A stretch of 64,000 bases of DNA from Hydra vulgaris (GCF_038396675.1 NC_088921.1:40043501-40107500), one strand, 5' to 3'; numbered from the stretch's first letter, positions 24,707-38,703 are shown. Notes: a model not told the origin generated them from the sequence alone. A program made the numbers and translations.

Positions 24707-24845
24707 GTAAAAAACATTTAGATAAGTGTTTTTTACTAATTTATATTTTTTACTAATTTCTATATATATAAATTAGTAAAAAACACCTATCTAACTTTTT
24801 TCTTTAACTTGAAGAAAAAAGTTAGACAAGTGTTTTTTACTAATT

Positions 24846-24900
24846 TATTATTGCTCTGTTCTTTAAGAACATTGAGCACTCTATTTGTAAAATACACTAA
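24846..24900 (+). repeat. TA-array-associated repeat, copy 1
   Basis: The sequence containing TTGCTCTGTTCTTTAAGAAC and ATTGAGCACTCTATTT recurs at 39999-40046 (inverted), 43416-43466 and 49468-49515, each time beside a TA array. Confidence 0.75.
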
Positions 24901-24916
24901 CATAATTTACATACTA

Positions 24917-26218
24917 CTGTGATCAAAAAGTAAGGTGAATTTTTTTATAAAATGAAAAATCTTTATTTATTCTTCCAAATCTGTATCGTCCCCCTCAAAA
25001 TAATCCCCCCCTGCCCCAATGCACTTTTGCCAACGTTTTTTCCAGTTTTCGAAGCATGCCGAAAAGTCCTCGGTAGAGATAGCCTTCAATGCGCGTGCCG
25101 ATTCACGTTGGATCTCTTCAATGGACTCAAAACGATTTCCCCGGAGTGGTCTCTTGAGCTTTGGGAACAGCCAGAAGTCACACGGTGCTAAGTCGGGCGA
25201 ATACGGTGGTTGTGGAGCAACATGGGTAGAGTTTTTGGCGAAAAACTCACGAAGAACCAGTGCTGTGTGCGAAGGCGCATTATCGTGGTGCAAAATCCAA
25301 GAGTTATTGGCCCATAATTCCGGTCTCTTTTTGCGAATAGCTTCACGCAAACGTCGCATAACGCTTAAATAATATTCCTTGTTGACAGTTTGGCCAGTTG
25401 GAAGGAATTCGTAGTGCACGACACCACAATAATCAAAGAAAACAGTCAACATGACCTTGATTTTTGAGCGACTTTGACGTGGTTGCTTCGGTCTCGGCTC
25501 GCCTTTTTCTCGGTATTCACTCGATTGGTCGGTTGTTTCAGGATCGTATGCGTAGACCCAAGTCTCATCACCAGTAATAATTTGTTTGTAGACGTCTTGA
25601 TAGTCAGAAAGCATTGCTTCACACGTTTTAACGCGACGCTCTTTTTCAAAGAAATTGAGAAATTTCGGCACCAAACGTGATTTGAGTTTTCTGAGGCCCA
25701 AATGATCCTTCAAAATCGCTTGCACCGACCCAAATGATATTCCAACCATGTCAACAAGGTCTCGAATGGTTAACCGACGATTTGCAAGCACCAATTCTTT
25801 GATTTTGTTGATGTGGTGATCATCAATCGAAGTCGATGGTCGTCCGGAGCGTTCCAAGTCATCAACACGTTTTCGACAGTCTTTGAAGTCTTTGTACCAC
25901 TTGTAAACATTTTTTTGAGACATAGTCTCTTCACCGAAGGCCTTTTGCAACATTCGATACGTTTCAGCAGCAGAAATATCATTCCGCAAACAAAATTTAA
26001 TAGCACTTCTTTGCTCAACAAAATTAGACATCGTGAAAATCGCCGAATACACTTTCGGTACTTCAGAAACAAGCGTAAACAAAAAAAAATAATTATGAGT
26101 TTGACATGTAATTTGGCGCAAATGTTAATGACATTCCTACCAACTTAAAAATAAAAAAGATTGGACGATTCGAATAAGGCCGGATGTTTAAATTAAAAAT
26201 TCACCTTACTTTTTGATT
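24917..26218 (-). mobile_element. Mariner-family transposon with uninterrupted transposase
   Basis: The left end reads CTGTGATCAAAAAGTAAGG, preceded by TA at 24915-24916. The right end, inverted, has TCAAAAAGTAAGGTGAATTT, but its outermost bases are replaced by the poly(T) of a SINE. The transposase fills the inside on the reverse strand. Loss of the right tip would hinder movement of this copy even though its protein is intact. Confidence 0.92.
24967..26031 (-). CDS. Mariner transposase, DD34D, 354 residues, intact
   Basis: The chosen start is [17 protein letters not shown], because mariner proteins begin with this region and are about 345 residues long; a further upstream Met adds 30 residues without family features. 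Two helix-turn-helix regions are seen ([20 protein letters not shown] to VYKWYKDF, and [19 protein letters not shown]). The linker resembles WVPHEL at the usual place only weakly (RLVPKFL). The catalytic Asp residues are in [25 protein letters not shown] and [17 protein letters not shown], with exactly 34 residues between the second and third, the mariner DD34D pattern. There are no stops or frameshifts, so this is the one transposase in the window that could be active or only recently silenced. Confidence 0.93.
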   Translation of the reverse strand: MSNFVEQRSAIKFCLRNDISAAETYRMLQKAFGEETMSQKNVYKWYKDFKDCRKRVDDLERSGRPSTSIDDHHINKIKELVLANRRLTIRDLVDMVGISFGSVQAILKDHLGLRKLKSRLVPKFLNFFEKERRVKTCEAMLSDYQDVYKQIITGDETWVYAYDPETTDQSSEYREKGEPRPKQPRQSRSKIKVMLTVFFDYCGVVHYEFLPTGQTVNKEYYLSVMRRLREAIRKKRPELWANNSWILHHDNAPSHTALVLREFFAKNSTHVAPQPPYSPDLAPCDFWLFPKLKRPLRGNRFESIEEIQRESARALKAISTEDFSACFENWKKRWQKCIGAGGDYFEGDDTDLEE

Positions 26219-26220
26219 GA

Positions 26221-26431
26221 TTTTTTTTTTTTTTTTAATTTTTTTTTTTTTTTTTTTTAGGTGCCCCAAGAAGTCCTGACGGTCTTGTCACAGAGCACCG
26301 CGGAAGTGCATTTAACCAGGAAGTTCACGCCTCCTTCCTTACCGTGACGCGAAAATATGTCCAGAGATCGTTTCGAACCTGGATCTCCTGCTTATAAAGC
26401 AAGCGTTCTAACCACTGCGCCACGGCCGCAC
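26221..26431 (-). mobile_element. tRNA-derived SINE, copy 1
   Basis: On the reverse strand a tRNA-like head has box A (TGGCGCAGTGG) and box B (GGTTCGAAAC) about 35 bp apart. A body follows with GGCGTGAACTTCCTGGTTAA and GACCGTCAGGACTTCTTGG, and the tail is poly(A) interrupted by TT. The pol III boxes are good enough to suggest former or present transcription. Homologous body sequence lies at 38165-38353 and a 3' piece at 38672-38703. Confidence 0.8.
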
Positions 26432-26518
26432 ATTTATTTAATTGTTATACAAAAAAATATTATTATTTATTATATAAATAAAATAATGTTGTTAAATATT
26501 TCTTCAATAGTTTTTACA

Positions 26519-28200
<1,682 letters not shown>

Positions 28201-28201
28201 A

Positions 28202-28324
<123 letters not shown>

Positions 28325-28344
28325 CTGAATGAATGAGTATATAT

Positions 28345-30903
28345 ATAACAAGGAGATGTTAAGAAAGAGGAGGACATGACTATCAAAGAGAATAATGCTG
28401 CTTTATTTGCTAAAATTTCAAAAGAAAACAACGAGAAGAACAAAATTTTAAATAATTTAATCATAAGTGGTCTTACTGAGTCATTTAATTTGGAGGATGA
28501 TAAAGAAGTGATTAATGAAGTTCTGACCATCTTAAAAGTGTCTCGTGATGATGTAAAAGTTAAAAAAAGGCTAAAAAAGAAAAAGACATCACTTCTTACT
28601 CCTTCTATTTCTAATGGGATCACCAATCAATTAAATGATGCATCTTTACGTTTCCTGTTGGCGTTAATTGAATTTAACGATTATGGAAAATACCAATTAG
28701 CTTTGGATAACGCTAGATAGTTAAAAAACAGTTCTTGTTTCATAAATGTTAATGTCAGACCATATCAAACCGAGAACGAAAGATTAGCTCTATCTAAACT
28801 TTATGCTGAATGTAGAATTAGAAGTAATGCTTTTCCAAATTTATTTGAAGGTCTGCAAAGGAAGCAACTTATTTGAGACATTAGAGATGGAAAAAAAGAT
28901 TTCTGGTCTGGGCGATCTGGCTCAGTTCGATGGATTGAACGAAAAGAATGAAACACCAACAAAAATTCTTTTAGTCCTCTTACTCAATTGTCCTATTCTT
29001 TATCTGAACTTAAATGTCTTTATTTTAATCCAACGTCTTTAGAAAATAAGTGGGATGAATTCCAAGCTAGAATTACATCATTGGATTAACCACAAATTAT
29101 TGCAATTACAGAAACGTGGTTCACTTCTACATCTTTAACAAATCAAGACAATTACACTGCGTACCTTTGAAATAGGACAATTCGTGAAGGTGGTGTGGCC
29201 ATATATGTTAAAAAAAATATACCTTCATTTGAATGCAAGTTCAGTGTTAAACAAATAAGTGAGCAAATATGGTGTCAAATTTCAATTGAAAATGATATCT
29301 TGTTAATTGGATGTATTTATCGCCATCGGTCTACTCGAAATGAGTCTAATTTACAAACTAATAAGTCAACCAAATGTGCTAAAGCTCTAATTGATGGTGG
29401 GAAATTTACAAGTATTCTAATTGTTAGTGATTTTAATCATAGTGATATCAGGTGGAGTTATTTGGGTGGTCAATGTAAAAGTGTAAAACAGTCTAGTCAA
29501 CTTTTTTTAGATACTATCAATGATTGTTTCCTATCACAGTTTGTCACTGAACCAACTTTTATCAATAATACGCTTAACCTAGTGCTATTAGATGACCTTG
29601 ATTGTATTTATAATGTTACAATCGGTCCTCCATTTGGATGTACTCAGAAAAATTATTTTCACAATTCACTCCTATGGGATTATAGACTTAAATCATCGAA
29701 TAAAACTTTCAGACTACACAAAGTAAATTATATCTATAACAAAAGTGACTATAATGCAATCAATGAAGGCCAAAAGGCAATCAACTGGCCATACTTCTTC
29801 TCGAATAAATCAGCTGACGAAAGCTTCGAATTATTTAAAGACGCATACATTTTTTTGATTGAACAGCACATTCCTAAGTTCAATGTGTCGTTTAGTTTGA
29901 AGAAGAATGATCCAAAGTGGTTTAATTCTTCTATTAAAGCTGCGATAAATGAAAAATTTAGACTTTTTATGAAGTTACATTGTGCTTCTAGTAAATTTAA
30001 AGACAGTATTCGAGTCTTGTACAATAAATAAAATCGTCTGATCAAAAAACTTGTGGCTGATGCGGTATTAAAGTTTGAGATTGAAATCATCTTTTCTTGC
30101 AAATCTTGCCCGAAAAAGTTCTACTCTTATGTAAACAGCCAAAAGTCTTGTTAAAGTGACATTCGATCTCTCTTTAACCACAATGGAACATAATTATTCG
30201 ATAAAAAGTCTATAGCAGACTGTCTAAATTATCAATTTTTTAAAGCGTTTCCATCAACTGTAACGCACTCTCAATCCCCTATTTTTCCTCAAAGAACCGA
30301 AGCTGTTTGTTCTCCATTTTCAAGCTCTTTGTTTAATTGTTGTAATATTGAAAAACATTTATTTGCACTTGACATTTCAAAAGCCGCCGGTAATGATGGA
30401 ATTCATCCTCGAGTGCTCAAAACTTGTTCTAAAGAGTTCAGTGTCTCTTTTTCTAATATTTATCAAGTCCTTTGATTCTGGCCAAGTGCCATCTGGGTGG
30501 AAACTCGCTAATATAACACCCATATTCAAAAAAGGTCATCATACTGATCCTGGAAATTACAGGCCTATTTCCATCACCTCTGCAGTTGGAAAAATAATGG
30601 AAGGAATAATGCGTGATGTCATGACTGAACATCTAGTAAAACATGATCTGTTATTTTGGCATCAACATGGTTTTGTCAGATATAGATCGTGCATTATAAA
30701 TCTTCTTGAAGTGCTGGATATAATTACTGAAGCTTTAAGTGATGATTGTGTAGCATTGCTTATTTTGCTAGACTTTGCTAAAGCTTTTGATCGTGTGTCC
30801 ATGTTTTGCTTCATATCAAGTTGGCTGGCTATGATTTTTGCAATAAAATTCTTGATTGGTTCAAGAACTTTCTTGACTGTAGAAAACAACGTGTTGGTTT
30901 TTG
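28345..30903 (+). mobile_element. LINE with ORF1-like, endonuclease and partial reverse transcriptase, broken (copy C)
   Basis: An ORF1-like RNA-binding region comes first ([25 protein letters not shown], then ENERLALSKLYAECR, about 28380-28830). An APE-type endonuclease follows (IIAITETWFTS, GGVAIYVKKNIP, LLIGCIYRHRS, ILIVSDFNHSDIRW, about 29090-29460), then a linker (NDPKWFNSSIKAAI). The reverse transcriptase start has [40 protein letters not shown] and [14 protein letters not shown] (motif A). Several stops and frameshifts occur (for example near 28720, 28870, 29090, 29168, 30031 and 30475-30500). The copy ends abruptly in a TA array after RKQRVGF, so motifs B and C and the 3' end are lacking. 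It is a different family from copies A and B. Confidence 0.85.
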
Positions 30904-30995
<92 letters not shown>

Positions 30996-31051
30996 TTTAT
31001 ATATATATGTATATACATATGTATATATATGTATATATATATATATATGTA

Positions 31052-31142
<91 letters not shown>

Positions 31143-31178
31143 TTATATATATGTATATTTATATGTATATATATATAT
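30904..31178. repeat. (TA)n array with ATG/GTA interruptions
   Basis: About 275 bp, one of the longest arrays here. It cuts off the 3' part of LINE copy C. Confidence 0.98.
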
Positions 31179-31429
31179 AAAATCAAATCAATATTAAGAC
31201 GCCGGTTCAAACGGAGAAAACTTCAGCAGTTTGTTAAGAGGTGAGAGTAATAGTCTTATTGTATATATATATAACCAAAAAGTTAATTGTTTTCATCGAG
31301 CGGCTATTGAGAGTCATCTTGTTTATTGTAACAAACGTTCTTAGGAGGAGCAATACGTCTCGTTAAATTATTTATTTACTTTGGACTTTTTGTTTTCATT
31401 ATTTCCGCTCTGAATTTCTTAAGGTCTTT

Positions 31430-32210
31430 CCCCAAATATTATTATCATTTTATCTGGTGTAAAATAGTCCTCTTATCAATCAAGAGCACTTCGAAGTGTT
31501 TTCTAGCATGTTGGGTTATCATCTCAAAATTTTCAACCAGCATCCTCATGATGAAATTTTTTTTCTTGGATTAGCAGTCAATTGATCAATCATAAGACTC
31601 TTTTCAAGCTTGCAAAACTACTTTATTTTAAAACATGAATATTTTTGTCATTTATTGGGATATCCCAAGTAACACCACCCCCAACCCCAAACTTATAACT
31701 ATTCTTTAACAGTTTTTTTTTGGTGGGCATTTGGTTGTCTTTTATTATCGGAAAATCATCGGTGAAGTTAACAGTAATAAATTTTTTAACAGTCCATACA
31801 TTTTTTATGTACTTGAAAACATGCTCTTTTCTTGTTTAATTTGAAAGCTTTATGGTTGTTATTGATTGTTTGGTTTCCTTAAACTTACTTACTAAAGTTT
31901 AAAAAAAAACGAGGCCGGGTTGCTGTACATCATCTGATTGCTAATCGCGCAACTGATCGTAAAGTATTTTCCCTGGGCTTGAAATATTGAGCATGAAAAA
32001 TAAGCTTTAATATCCCACAGTTATCTACGAACCAAACATATGGAGCTTGTGTTGGGTGCAATAATCTTACTTCTGCCATCTGGTTGATGACTTTCTTTTC
32101 GTAGTTCATTGCGTTTTTGAAATTTTTACACTTAACATAGTATTCATCAGTACATTATTTGCATAACTTTTTTATTTCTTCTTCACGCAAAATTAACATC
32201 AGCTAAATGT
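31430..32210 (-). pseudogene. Decayed coding-like stretches, unrecognised
   Basis: Two reverse-strand stretches look protein-like. Near 31930-32160 one reads KKVINQMAEVRLLHPTQAP, then YVWFVDNCGILKLIFHAQYF. Near 31450-31590 another reads FIMRMLVENFEMITQHARKH. They are separated by stops and frame changes. No family is recognised; a mobile-element origin is likely from the setting. Confidence 0.25.
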
Positions 32211-32490
32211 TATCAAGAACAAAGAATTTTTGTTAAACAGAACGCTTTTCTATTCTTAAATAAATTTAGCTTTATATTACCATACATTCAGACCGACAAT
32301 AAAACAGGTTTTAACAGTAGTATTTTAAACACCTTTTATATTATTTCATTCACATCAAATTTAGAACTGGTTTTAATTCCATTCAGAAAGCGCAAAAAGC
32401 GATGTTGTTTTAATAAGACACGATTTAGACGCAGTTTATTTAAGTGCAGGTTTAGTCTATGATGGGAGAGGCCTGTTTTAATGTTTTATG

Positions 32491-33109
32491 TAGGGTTAGG
32501 ACTATTGTAATTGTAATGTAATAAAATTACAATAACTATTGTAGTGTATTACTTTACATTAAAGTAGAAAATCTAACGTATTTTAACATATTTATATTCA
32601 TCTCTGACGAACTTACTATTATTTTTGCTATTTTTTATTTACGGATTTATAAAATATTGCAAATTTTATTTTTCACATATTTAGATTTCGCATCACCTAT
32701 CTTGTTATGTATTTCTAAGCTCTAAATGGCCGCAAAATATTGCCTGTCTGATGATAGCCTTACTATTATGAAAAATAACATTCATAAATTATTTTATTCA
32801 GCTCAATTTAATACAATTTTGACACTAAAATTATTTTTTTTATTACAATAACAATAGATTGTTAATGTATTACAAAGACGAATTACAATACAATATTTAT
32901 TGTTATTGTAGTGGGTCATTACAATACATTTTTTTTTCAGATATTGTTATTGTTTTATAAAGATGAATTGCAATACAATATTTATTGTTATTGTATTACA
33001 GAATTACAATAGTTGTAAATTGTTATTGTTTCTAAATTAAGTTAAAACAATAACAATAATTATTGTTACTGTTGTTGTTTTCATTACAATTACAATAGTC
33101 CTAACCCTA
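32491..33109. mobile_element. hAT-type MITE, 619 bp, perfect 8-bp target duplication
   Basis: The ends are TAGGGTTAGGACTATTGTAA and its inverted counterpart finishing GTCCTAACCCTA. The flanks GTTTTATG at 32483-32490 and 33110-33117 are identical. The inside is non-coding and dominated by ATTGTTATTGTAAT-type words near the right half. End sequence and 8-bp duplication place it with hAT elements. Confidence 0.88.
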
Positions 33110-33117
33110 GTTTTATG

Positions 33118-34052
33118 CAATGAAATAGTTTGTATTTAATACTGAGAAAAGAAAAAAAAATTTCATAAAAGCAGATTTCCACTTACAGAAAAATTTCCGT
33201 GGAACGAAACTGAAAAGAAAACTATTCATGAATAGTGAAGAAAACTTTTCATGAATAGAACGGAACAGAAATAGAATTTTATTTTCTGTTCCGCAAAAAA
33301 ATTTCCTGAAATCAGAAATCCGCTTTTAAATAATTGAGAAATAGTTTTATAAATCCATCGAAATCCATTGAAAAAAGCTTCGGAGGTGGAGGAGGGGGTT
33401 GAACAGAAATTGATAAGCATTAACTTCCTCCTCCTTCTTCCTCTTTGATTCGATTGGTGAGAGTAAGTGTGGCTTTTCTAGGAGAAATGAAACTATTAAA
33501 TGTATAGACTGTGTAAACTTAGTATTAAACATGTGACACACTAATAGAGACTGGAACTTATTATCTTTTTTCTATTATCTTATTAAAGTTTTCCAACAAA
33601 AAGTACTTTTAATACAAAGCTATATATAAATTCTGAGTTACAATAAAACTTAGCAGCTTAAAAAATTAAAAAATACAGCGTTTTATTGTTTATCAATTGC
33701 AAAAACGTGGAGACTTGCATAAACCCAACGGTAATTGAGAACTACTCAAACGTCATTGAAAATTTAAATTAAGTTTTTATGTTTTATAAATATTTATTTT
33801 ACATGTAATATGTATTCAACTAGACAGGTTTTCACACATTTAACTGACACAAAGCTTTTTCAATCTATGCTTTAAGTGGGCAAAGTAACTTATAAAAACG
33901 TCTGATTGACGTCAGATTTTATGTCAAAGCTAAAATCGCAAATGTCAGTTAATGTCTAAATAAAGACATTAAAACAATATTACGATGTAACATATTTCCG
34001 CTAACTTTGAGCGAAATTTTTTAACGATAAATTTAAAAGAAAAAATCTATTG

Positions 34053-34132
<80 letters not shown>

Positions 34133-36194
34133 GCGATTTTACAAATAAAATGATCGAGGGGGTTTGAATACTTAAAAAGTACCGACTAGGCCCTTTAAAA
34201 AAAAAAGATTCTCAAAATTAGGGTTTTTATTTTCGCACTTGTAATTCCATTGCTTCTCATTGTAGCCATAACACTACCTAAATAATAAAGTTTGTTTTAA
34301 CATAAGAGTTATAAACAAGTTTTAAAAACAAACATACAAGAGTTTGACATCCTGTTGAGTTTCTATGAAAAATCTTTTGAGAAACGGTCATAAATAGAGT
34401 TTCAAACTTTCCAATTTTAAAAATCTTTTTTTTTTTAACTTCAATTTAGTACGTTCTTTGTAATGATCATATTCAAATGCCAGCCTTTTTTTTTAAATTA
34501 CAAAATACCTTTTTTATCTAGTTAAAAAAGGTTTAATTTTTCAAAACATCCTTTTTTCCGTTACTGTGTCGAAACTTAAATCTTATCATGGTGGTTGATC
34601 TCTTATATGTTGAAGCTGAACATAACTTTTGACGACATCAGACTATGAAACAAAAGCATGCTTACAGTTAAATGCATATGACATATTAAAAGAAATTATT
34701 TATTGACCAATAAGTTTTCTATCCTTTGGTCTACTTATATTAAATGTAAAAATAATAATGGCTATAATACAACCCTTTTTCATTAAGGAAACTAAATAAT
34801 TTTAGTCAATAGTTAGCGAAAAAAACTACCATACTACCATATTTTTATGTTTTTCTTCAAAAAAATCACACCAACTTTTAAAAGATAACCATCCTATATA
34901 AATTTAACGTAATAATCTTTGTATATACCTGTCTGACATTAGTTATCCACTGTTTTAATGACTTGATAACAAAAAATATTACAAAAAAATATATATTATT
35001 AAGTTCTAAGAACAAATTGATTTAATAATTAAGTTTAGTAATTAGTTTAGTAATTAGTAATTTCCTATTATACGTAAGTTAATAAACAGTTTAATCAAAT
35101 TTTAAACGACATTAATAAAGTTTTAAACGACAAGTTTTAAACGGCTTAGGGAGTTTATTAGTAAAATTTCCAAAATCCTCAAGCTGATAAATATTATGTT
35201 CATATTATATAATTATTTATAATTATTATAAATATTATAAATCACAAAATAAATTTACATAGTAAAAAATGAAATACTGAGATTCAACAATTATCTTTTT
35301 AGTCATCTAAAACACTTGACCGTGGATTTCAGGGGCCCGAAAAAAGTCATTAGAAGAGCAGGTTACCAGTTTTTAATCCAAAATTTTTAACACATATTTT
35401 TAACACATATTTTTAACACATATTTACTGCAAAAAAAATAAACTTAATCTTCTTACAAAATCTTACCTAGGTTTATACAAAATTCAAGATCTCTTCTCTC
35501 ATTTGCAAATATCACAAGTTTAAACAATTGCAATTGCAATTGCAATGCAAATTACCCAAACCTCCTTTGTTTAAACAAAGGAGGGTTGGATAAAAGTTAG
35601 GTTATGGATTTTAGATTTGTTCTGGAAGAAACCCTTGAAAATACCATCGTTCTGAAAGAATGGTACATGCACGAAACAATAAAATATTGTGTCGATTTAG
35701 TTAATTTGATAATCAGAGCCCTCCCAAACGGGGGTGTCCCCCCCCCCCCCATTGTTGTCATACATGCATTTGAGTTGGCACATTTGTACATTTAGCACTT
35801 GAGTTGGCAAGTTTTGAAGTATATTTGGCAAATTTCAAAACATCGAGGACTTTTTTTTTGGAACTTTAGTTGACAGAAAATACATAAGACATCCCAACAC
35901 CCCCCTTCCCTATGAGAAACCTCTTTGGGACGGCCTTGAGGATAATACTTTGGTAATTCTTAATTTAGAAAATGAAATTGAAAATAATCTTTAAACAAAA
36001 AAATTTAATTTTTAAATCTAAATAAAAAACAAAACAAAACAAAACAAAAAATATTTTATCATCAAGTTTACAAAACATTTTCATTTCTTGCATGAATACA
36101 CAATACACTTGCATACACAATATTCTAAATTGCAAGCAAATATAAATAACTTTTTGTATGTACCGAATAGTTATGAAGTTAGTATGTACTTTAA
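33118..36194. other. AT-rich interval without a supported gene
   Basis: Contents seen: short repeated phrase TTCATGAATAG near 33225-33260, a (TA)n array at 34060-34130, three AACACATATTTTT repeats near 35388-35422, the palindrome CCTCCTTTGTTTAAACAAAG continuing to GAGG at about 35561-35585, and a C14 run near 35739-35752. Short open frames here have no splice support or family match. Confidence 0.4.
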
Positions 36195-36275
36195 CGTTAT
36201 AAGAAAATCTTCTATTCCTTTCGTTATAAGAAAATCTTCTATTCCTTTCGTTATAAGAAAATCTTCTATTCCTTT
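36195..36275. repeat. Three 27-bp tandem copies
   Basis: The unit with CGTTATAAGAAAATCTTC and ATTCCTTT occurs three times exactly. The resulting open frames are repeat artefacts. Confidence 0.9.
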
Positions 36276-36479
36276 TCTTATTCCTTTCTTCAAAGCTATG
36301 TAAGTGTAACAGCAACAGCATTTGCTTAATACATCAATAGAACGTGAATTTCTATTTAATTTCAGACACCTTTTTTTATCACATTTTTTAAATTTTACGG
36401 AATTAGTAGTATTATATTTATTGCATCTCTTGTTAAACTGTGCTTAACAGCAACTTAAGAAAGTTCTTCATAAATTAAA

Positions 36480-36660
36480 TAAACTGATTTTGGTTCAGAA
36501 ACAGTATCACTGAATTCAAAATCACTGGAAAAATCAATTATTTTTGACACACCATCACGGCTGTCATTCTTATTTTCCGATATATATTCTATATAACAGA
36601 GAGACTTAATAACCTTTTAAATTTTTTTAAAGTCATCTCGACTTGTTTTTCGGTAACGTA
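36480..36660 (-). other. Possible coding remnant, unrecognised
   Basis: The reverse strand is open from about 36600 to 36470 and reads SENKNDSRDGVSKIIDFSSD, then FEFSDTVSEPKSVYLIYEEL, then stop. No splice sites or family can be assigned. Confidence 0.2.
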
Positions 36661-36684
36661 ATATCTTCAGGTAATAGTTTATTT

Positions 36685-36805
36685 AATGAACTTGACAACA
36701 AATCGGTGCAAACTGTACTGGAGACATATCTATTATCTCTTACATTATATGTGATAAAAGTTATATGTCCAGTACAGTTTGCTCTAATATGTTGTCAAGT
36801 TCATT
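36685..36805. repeat. Inverted repeat / hairpin, about 50-bp arms
   Basis: AATGAACTTGACAACA and GCAAACTGTACTGGA at the left recur inverted at the right (TCCAGTACAGTTTGC and TGTTGTCAAGTTCATT) around a loop of roughly 20-30 bp. It is a small foldback element or hairpin. Confidence 0.75.
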
Positions 36806-37394
36806 AATGTAATATTATATTTATAAGTTATATAAGGAGATATAAAGTTATTAAAATATCGTTTTGCTAAAGCATTTCACATATATCATTTAATATTACT
36901 ACATGATATCTGATATAGGTGTGTAAAAATTACAAATTTTTATTCCACAAAATGTCATGCGCATTCAAGCAACGAAACCTGAGAACTACCAATCGCGAAA
37001 TATCTCATTTGGTTAACGGTATTATGGTTATAATATTAACTGAATGTATTCATGTAATACCAATCGCTTTTTGAAAGTTTTGAAAGTCGAGTGACACGTG
37101 ACTCGACTTGGCATTTCTAGTAATAAGAAAAAACATGATGAAAAAGTCGATGATTATTTACCGAAAACTATATCTTGTGAGTTAAAGTGGGTCTTAATTT
37201 AAAATAATTTTAAAACTTATATAAATTAAATAGCCGATATTGAAACATTCTAAAGCCATATTAAGAGCACAAACGGTTTTTTTTTGTTTGATTCTTGAAT
37301 TTTTTGCGCTTCCGTATGTAAATGCAAACCCGTATGTTTCAATCATTTAGCTTCAATTAAAACTTTGTTAGTGGCTTGATTTACTACCACGCAA

Positions 37395-38065
37395 CTCCTT
37401 AAGTTAGCTATTCTTCTGTTAACTCCTAAAGATTTATTAATGTTAACCCAGCTAGAATCATTAATTAAAGATTATGGTGCTAAACCAACACATATCTTCC
37501 ATGCTTGGCTTCTAATAGCCATTTGATACTCTTACTATAACAGATTCCATTTTTTTAGGATCGGTCTTGTATGTACTTTGTTGGGACCAATAATCCGTAG
37601 AGCTTTCTTTTGTAAACGTTTGAGTCGCATAATTTTTTTTGATTCACTATTTCCAACAATTATAACACCATACATTGAATGATTTCTAATTAAAGCATTG
37701 TATAAAAAAATTTAGATTTACTACCCAGCAAGCACACAACGTTGAAACAACGTTGAATTAACGTTGGTCAACGTCGATCAACGTTATTTCAACGTTGTTT
37801 CAACGTTGTGTGCTTGCTGGGTAGGCAACAGTTTATTAAACTTTCTAAGCAGGTAGATGCCTTTACTTATCTTTACTGATGGTTGTATTATATGGTCATG
37901 CCATTTATTTTGTCGTGCCAAATAATAACAAGAATACTAACGCTTTTTTTAACCTTGTAACTTTACTTCTATATTTTTTGCACAACCAAAGATTATTGTT
38001 TTTGTTTTTTCAAGACGAAGTGATAGTCCAACTATAAAACTTAAAACTAAATGCGCATTTTCTGG
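37395..38065 (-). mobile_element. LINE reverse transcriptase fragment, split by a MITE
   Basis: Reading leftwards from 38060, the reverse strand encodes GLSLRLEKTKTIIFG, then KISKGIYLLRKFNKLLPT. The MITE (37724-37821) follows, and after it YNALIRNHSMYGVIIVGN, then LKRLQKKALRIIGPNK and HTRPILKKWN. This is the palm/thumb C-terminal part of a jockey/CR1-like protein. Stops occur in both halves and the catalytic motifs lie outside. Confidence 0.75.
37724..37821. mobile_element. 98-bp foldback MITE with TA duplication
   Basis: CCCAGCAAGCACACAACG begins the element and its inverted copy ends it. Practically the whole 98 bp is an inverted repeat made of AACGTTG words. TA flanks both sides (37722-37723 and 37822-37823). 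It interrupts a LINE reading frame precisely, which proves insertion. It is related in composition to the ACGTTG ends at 20316 and 24129. Confidence 0.88.
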
Positions 38066-38164
38066 TATCAAGGTGGCGTAAACAACGTTATCAATACTCT
38101 GGCTATTTATAATGCCGGCTGGAAATATTATTTATTTATCCTCAATTGTTTCTTATCTCTTTTT

Positions 38165-38353
38165 TTAATATTGGTTGTTTTAGGTGCTTAAAGAAGTCCT
38201 AACGGTCTTACTAAAGAGCACCGCGTAATAGTATTTAACCAGGATGTTCACGCCTCCTTCCTTATCAATGATACATATATGGCCAGAGCCAGCTTTAAAC
38301 CACAGATCTATAGTTCTGAAGCCAGACCTCTAACCATTACACCACAGCTGTGA
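38165..38353 (-). mobile_element. tRNA-derived SINE, copy 2
   Basis: On the reverse strand it begins GTCACAGCTGTGGTGTAATG (box A TGGTGTAATGG), has a decayed box B (GGTTTAAAGC), and shares the GGCGTGAACATCCTGGTTAA body and the CGTTAGGACTTC tail with copy 1. A further 3' piece (GGTGCTCCAAGAAAACCTAA, inverted) is at 38672-38703. Confidence 0.8.
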
Positions 38354-38703
38354 CAATTAATCTCTACTAATGATCTTCCAGGCAATCTTACATCTAAAGA
38401 ACCTCTACTTACTGACGTAACAACTCTATACCCTGGTCTTGAAAATTAAGCAATTGAAAAAGTCATCATTTTACAATTGCTTACAAAAGGCAGCCAATTT
38501 TGAATTTGATCTCTTGTATGTTACAGCTTGGAGATCGCACCGGCTTGTGAACTTAATGTGTAAATAAAGGAAGAAGGCTTGAACTTTCTAATTAAATGTT
38601 CAGTCTGGTGAAAAATTCTTCATTGATGAATGGCAACACTCTCACTGAATCCTGTACTTTTTTTTTTAGTCACTAAGGTGCTCCAAGAAAACCTAACGGT
38701 AAA

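Noticed and set aside
26345-26431. tRNA gene on the reverse strand
   Set aside because: Boxes A and B are present but no acceptor stem closes, and the sequence continues into a repeated SINE body with a poly(A) tail.
35604-35795. 63-residue frame with PNGGVPPPPIVV
   Set aside because: The Pro run comes from a poly(C) tract, and both strands are open by chance; no family or splice signals.
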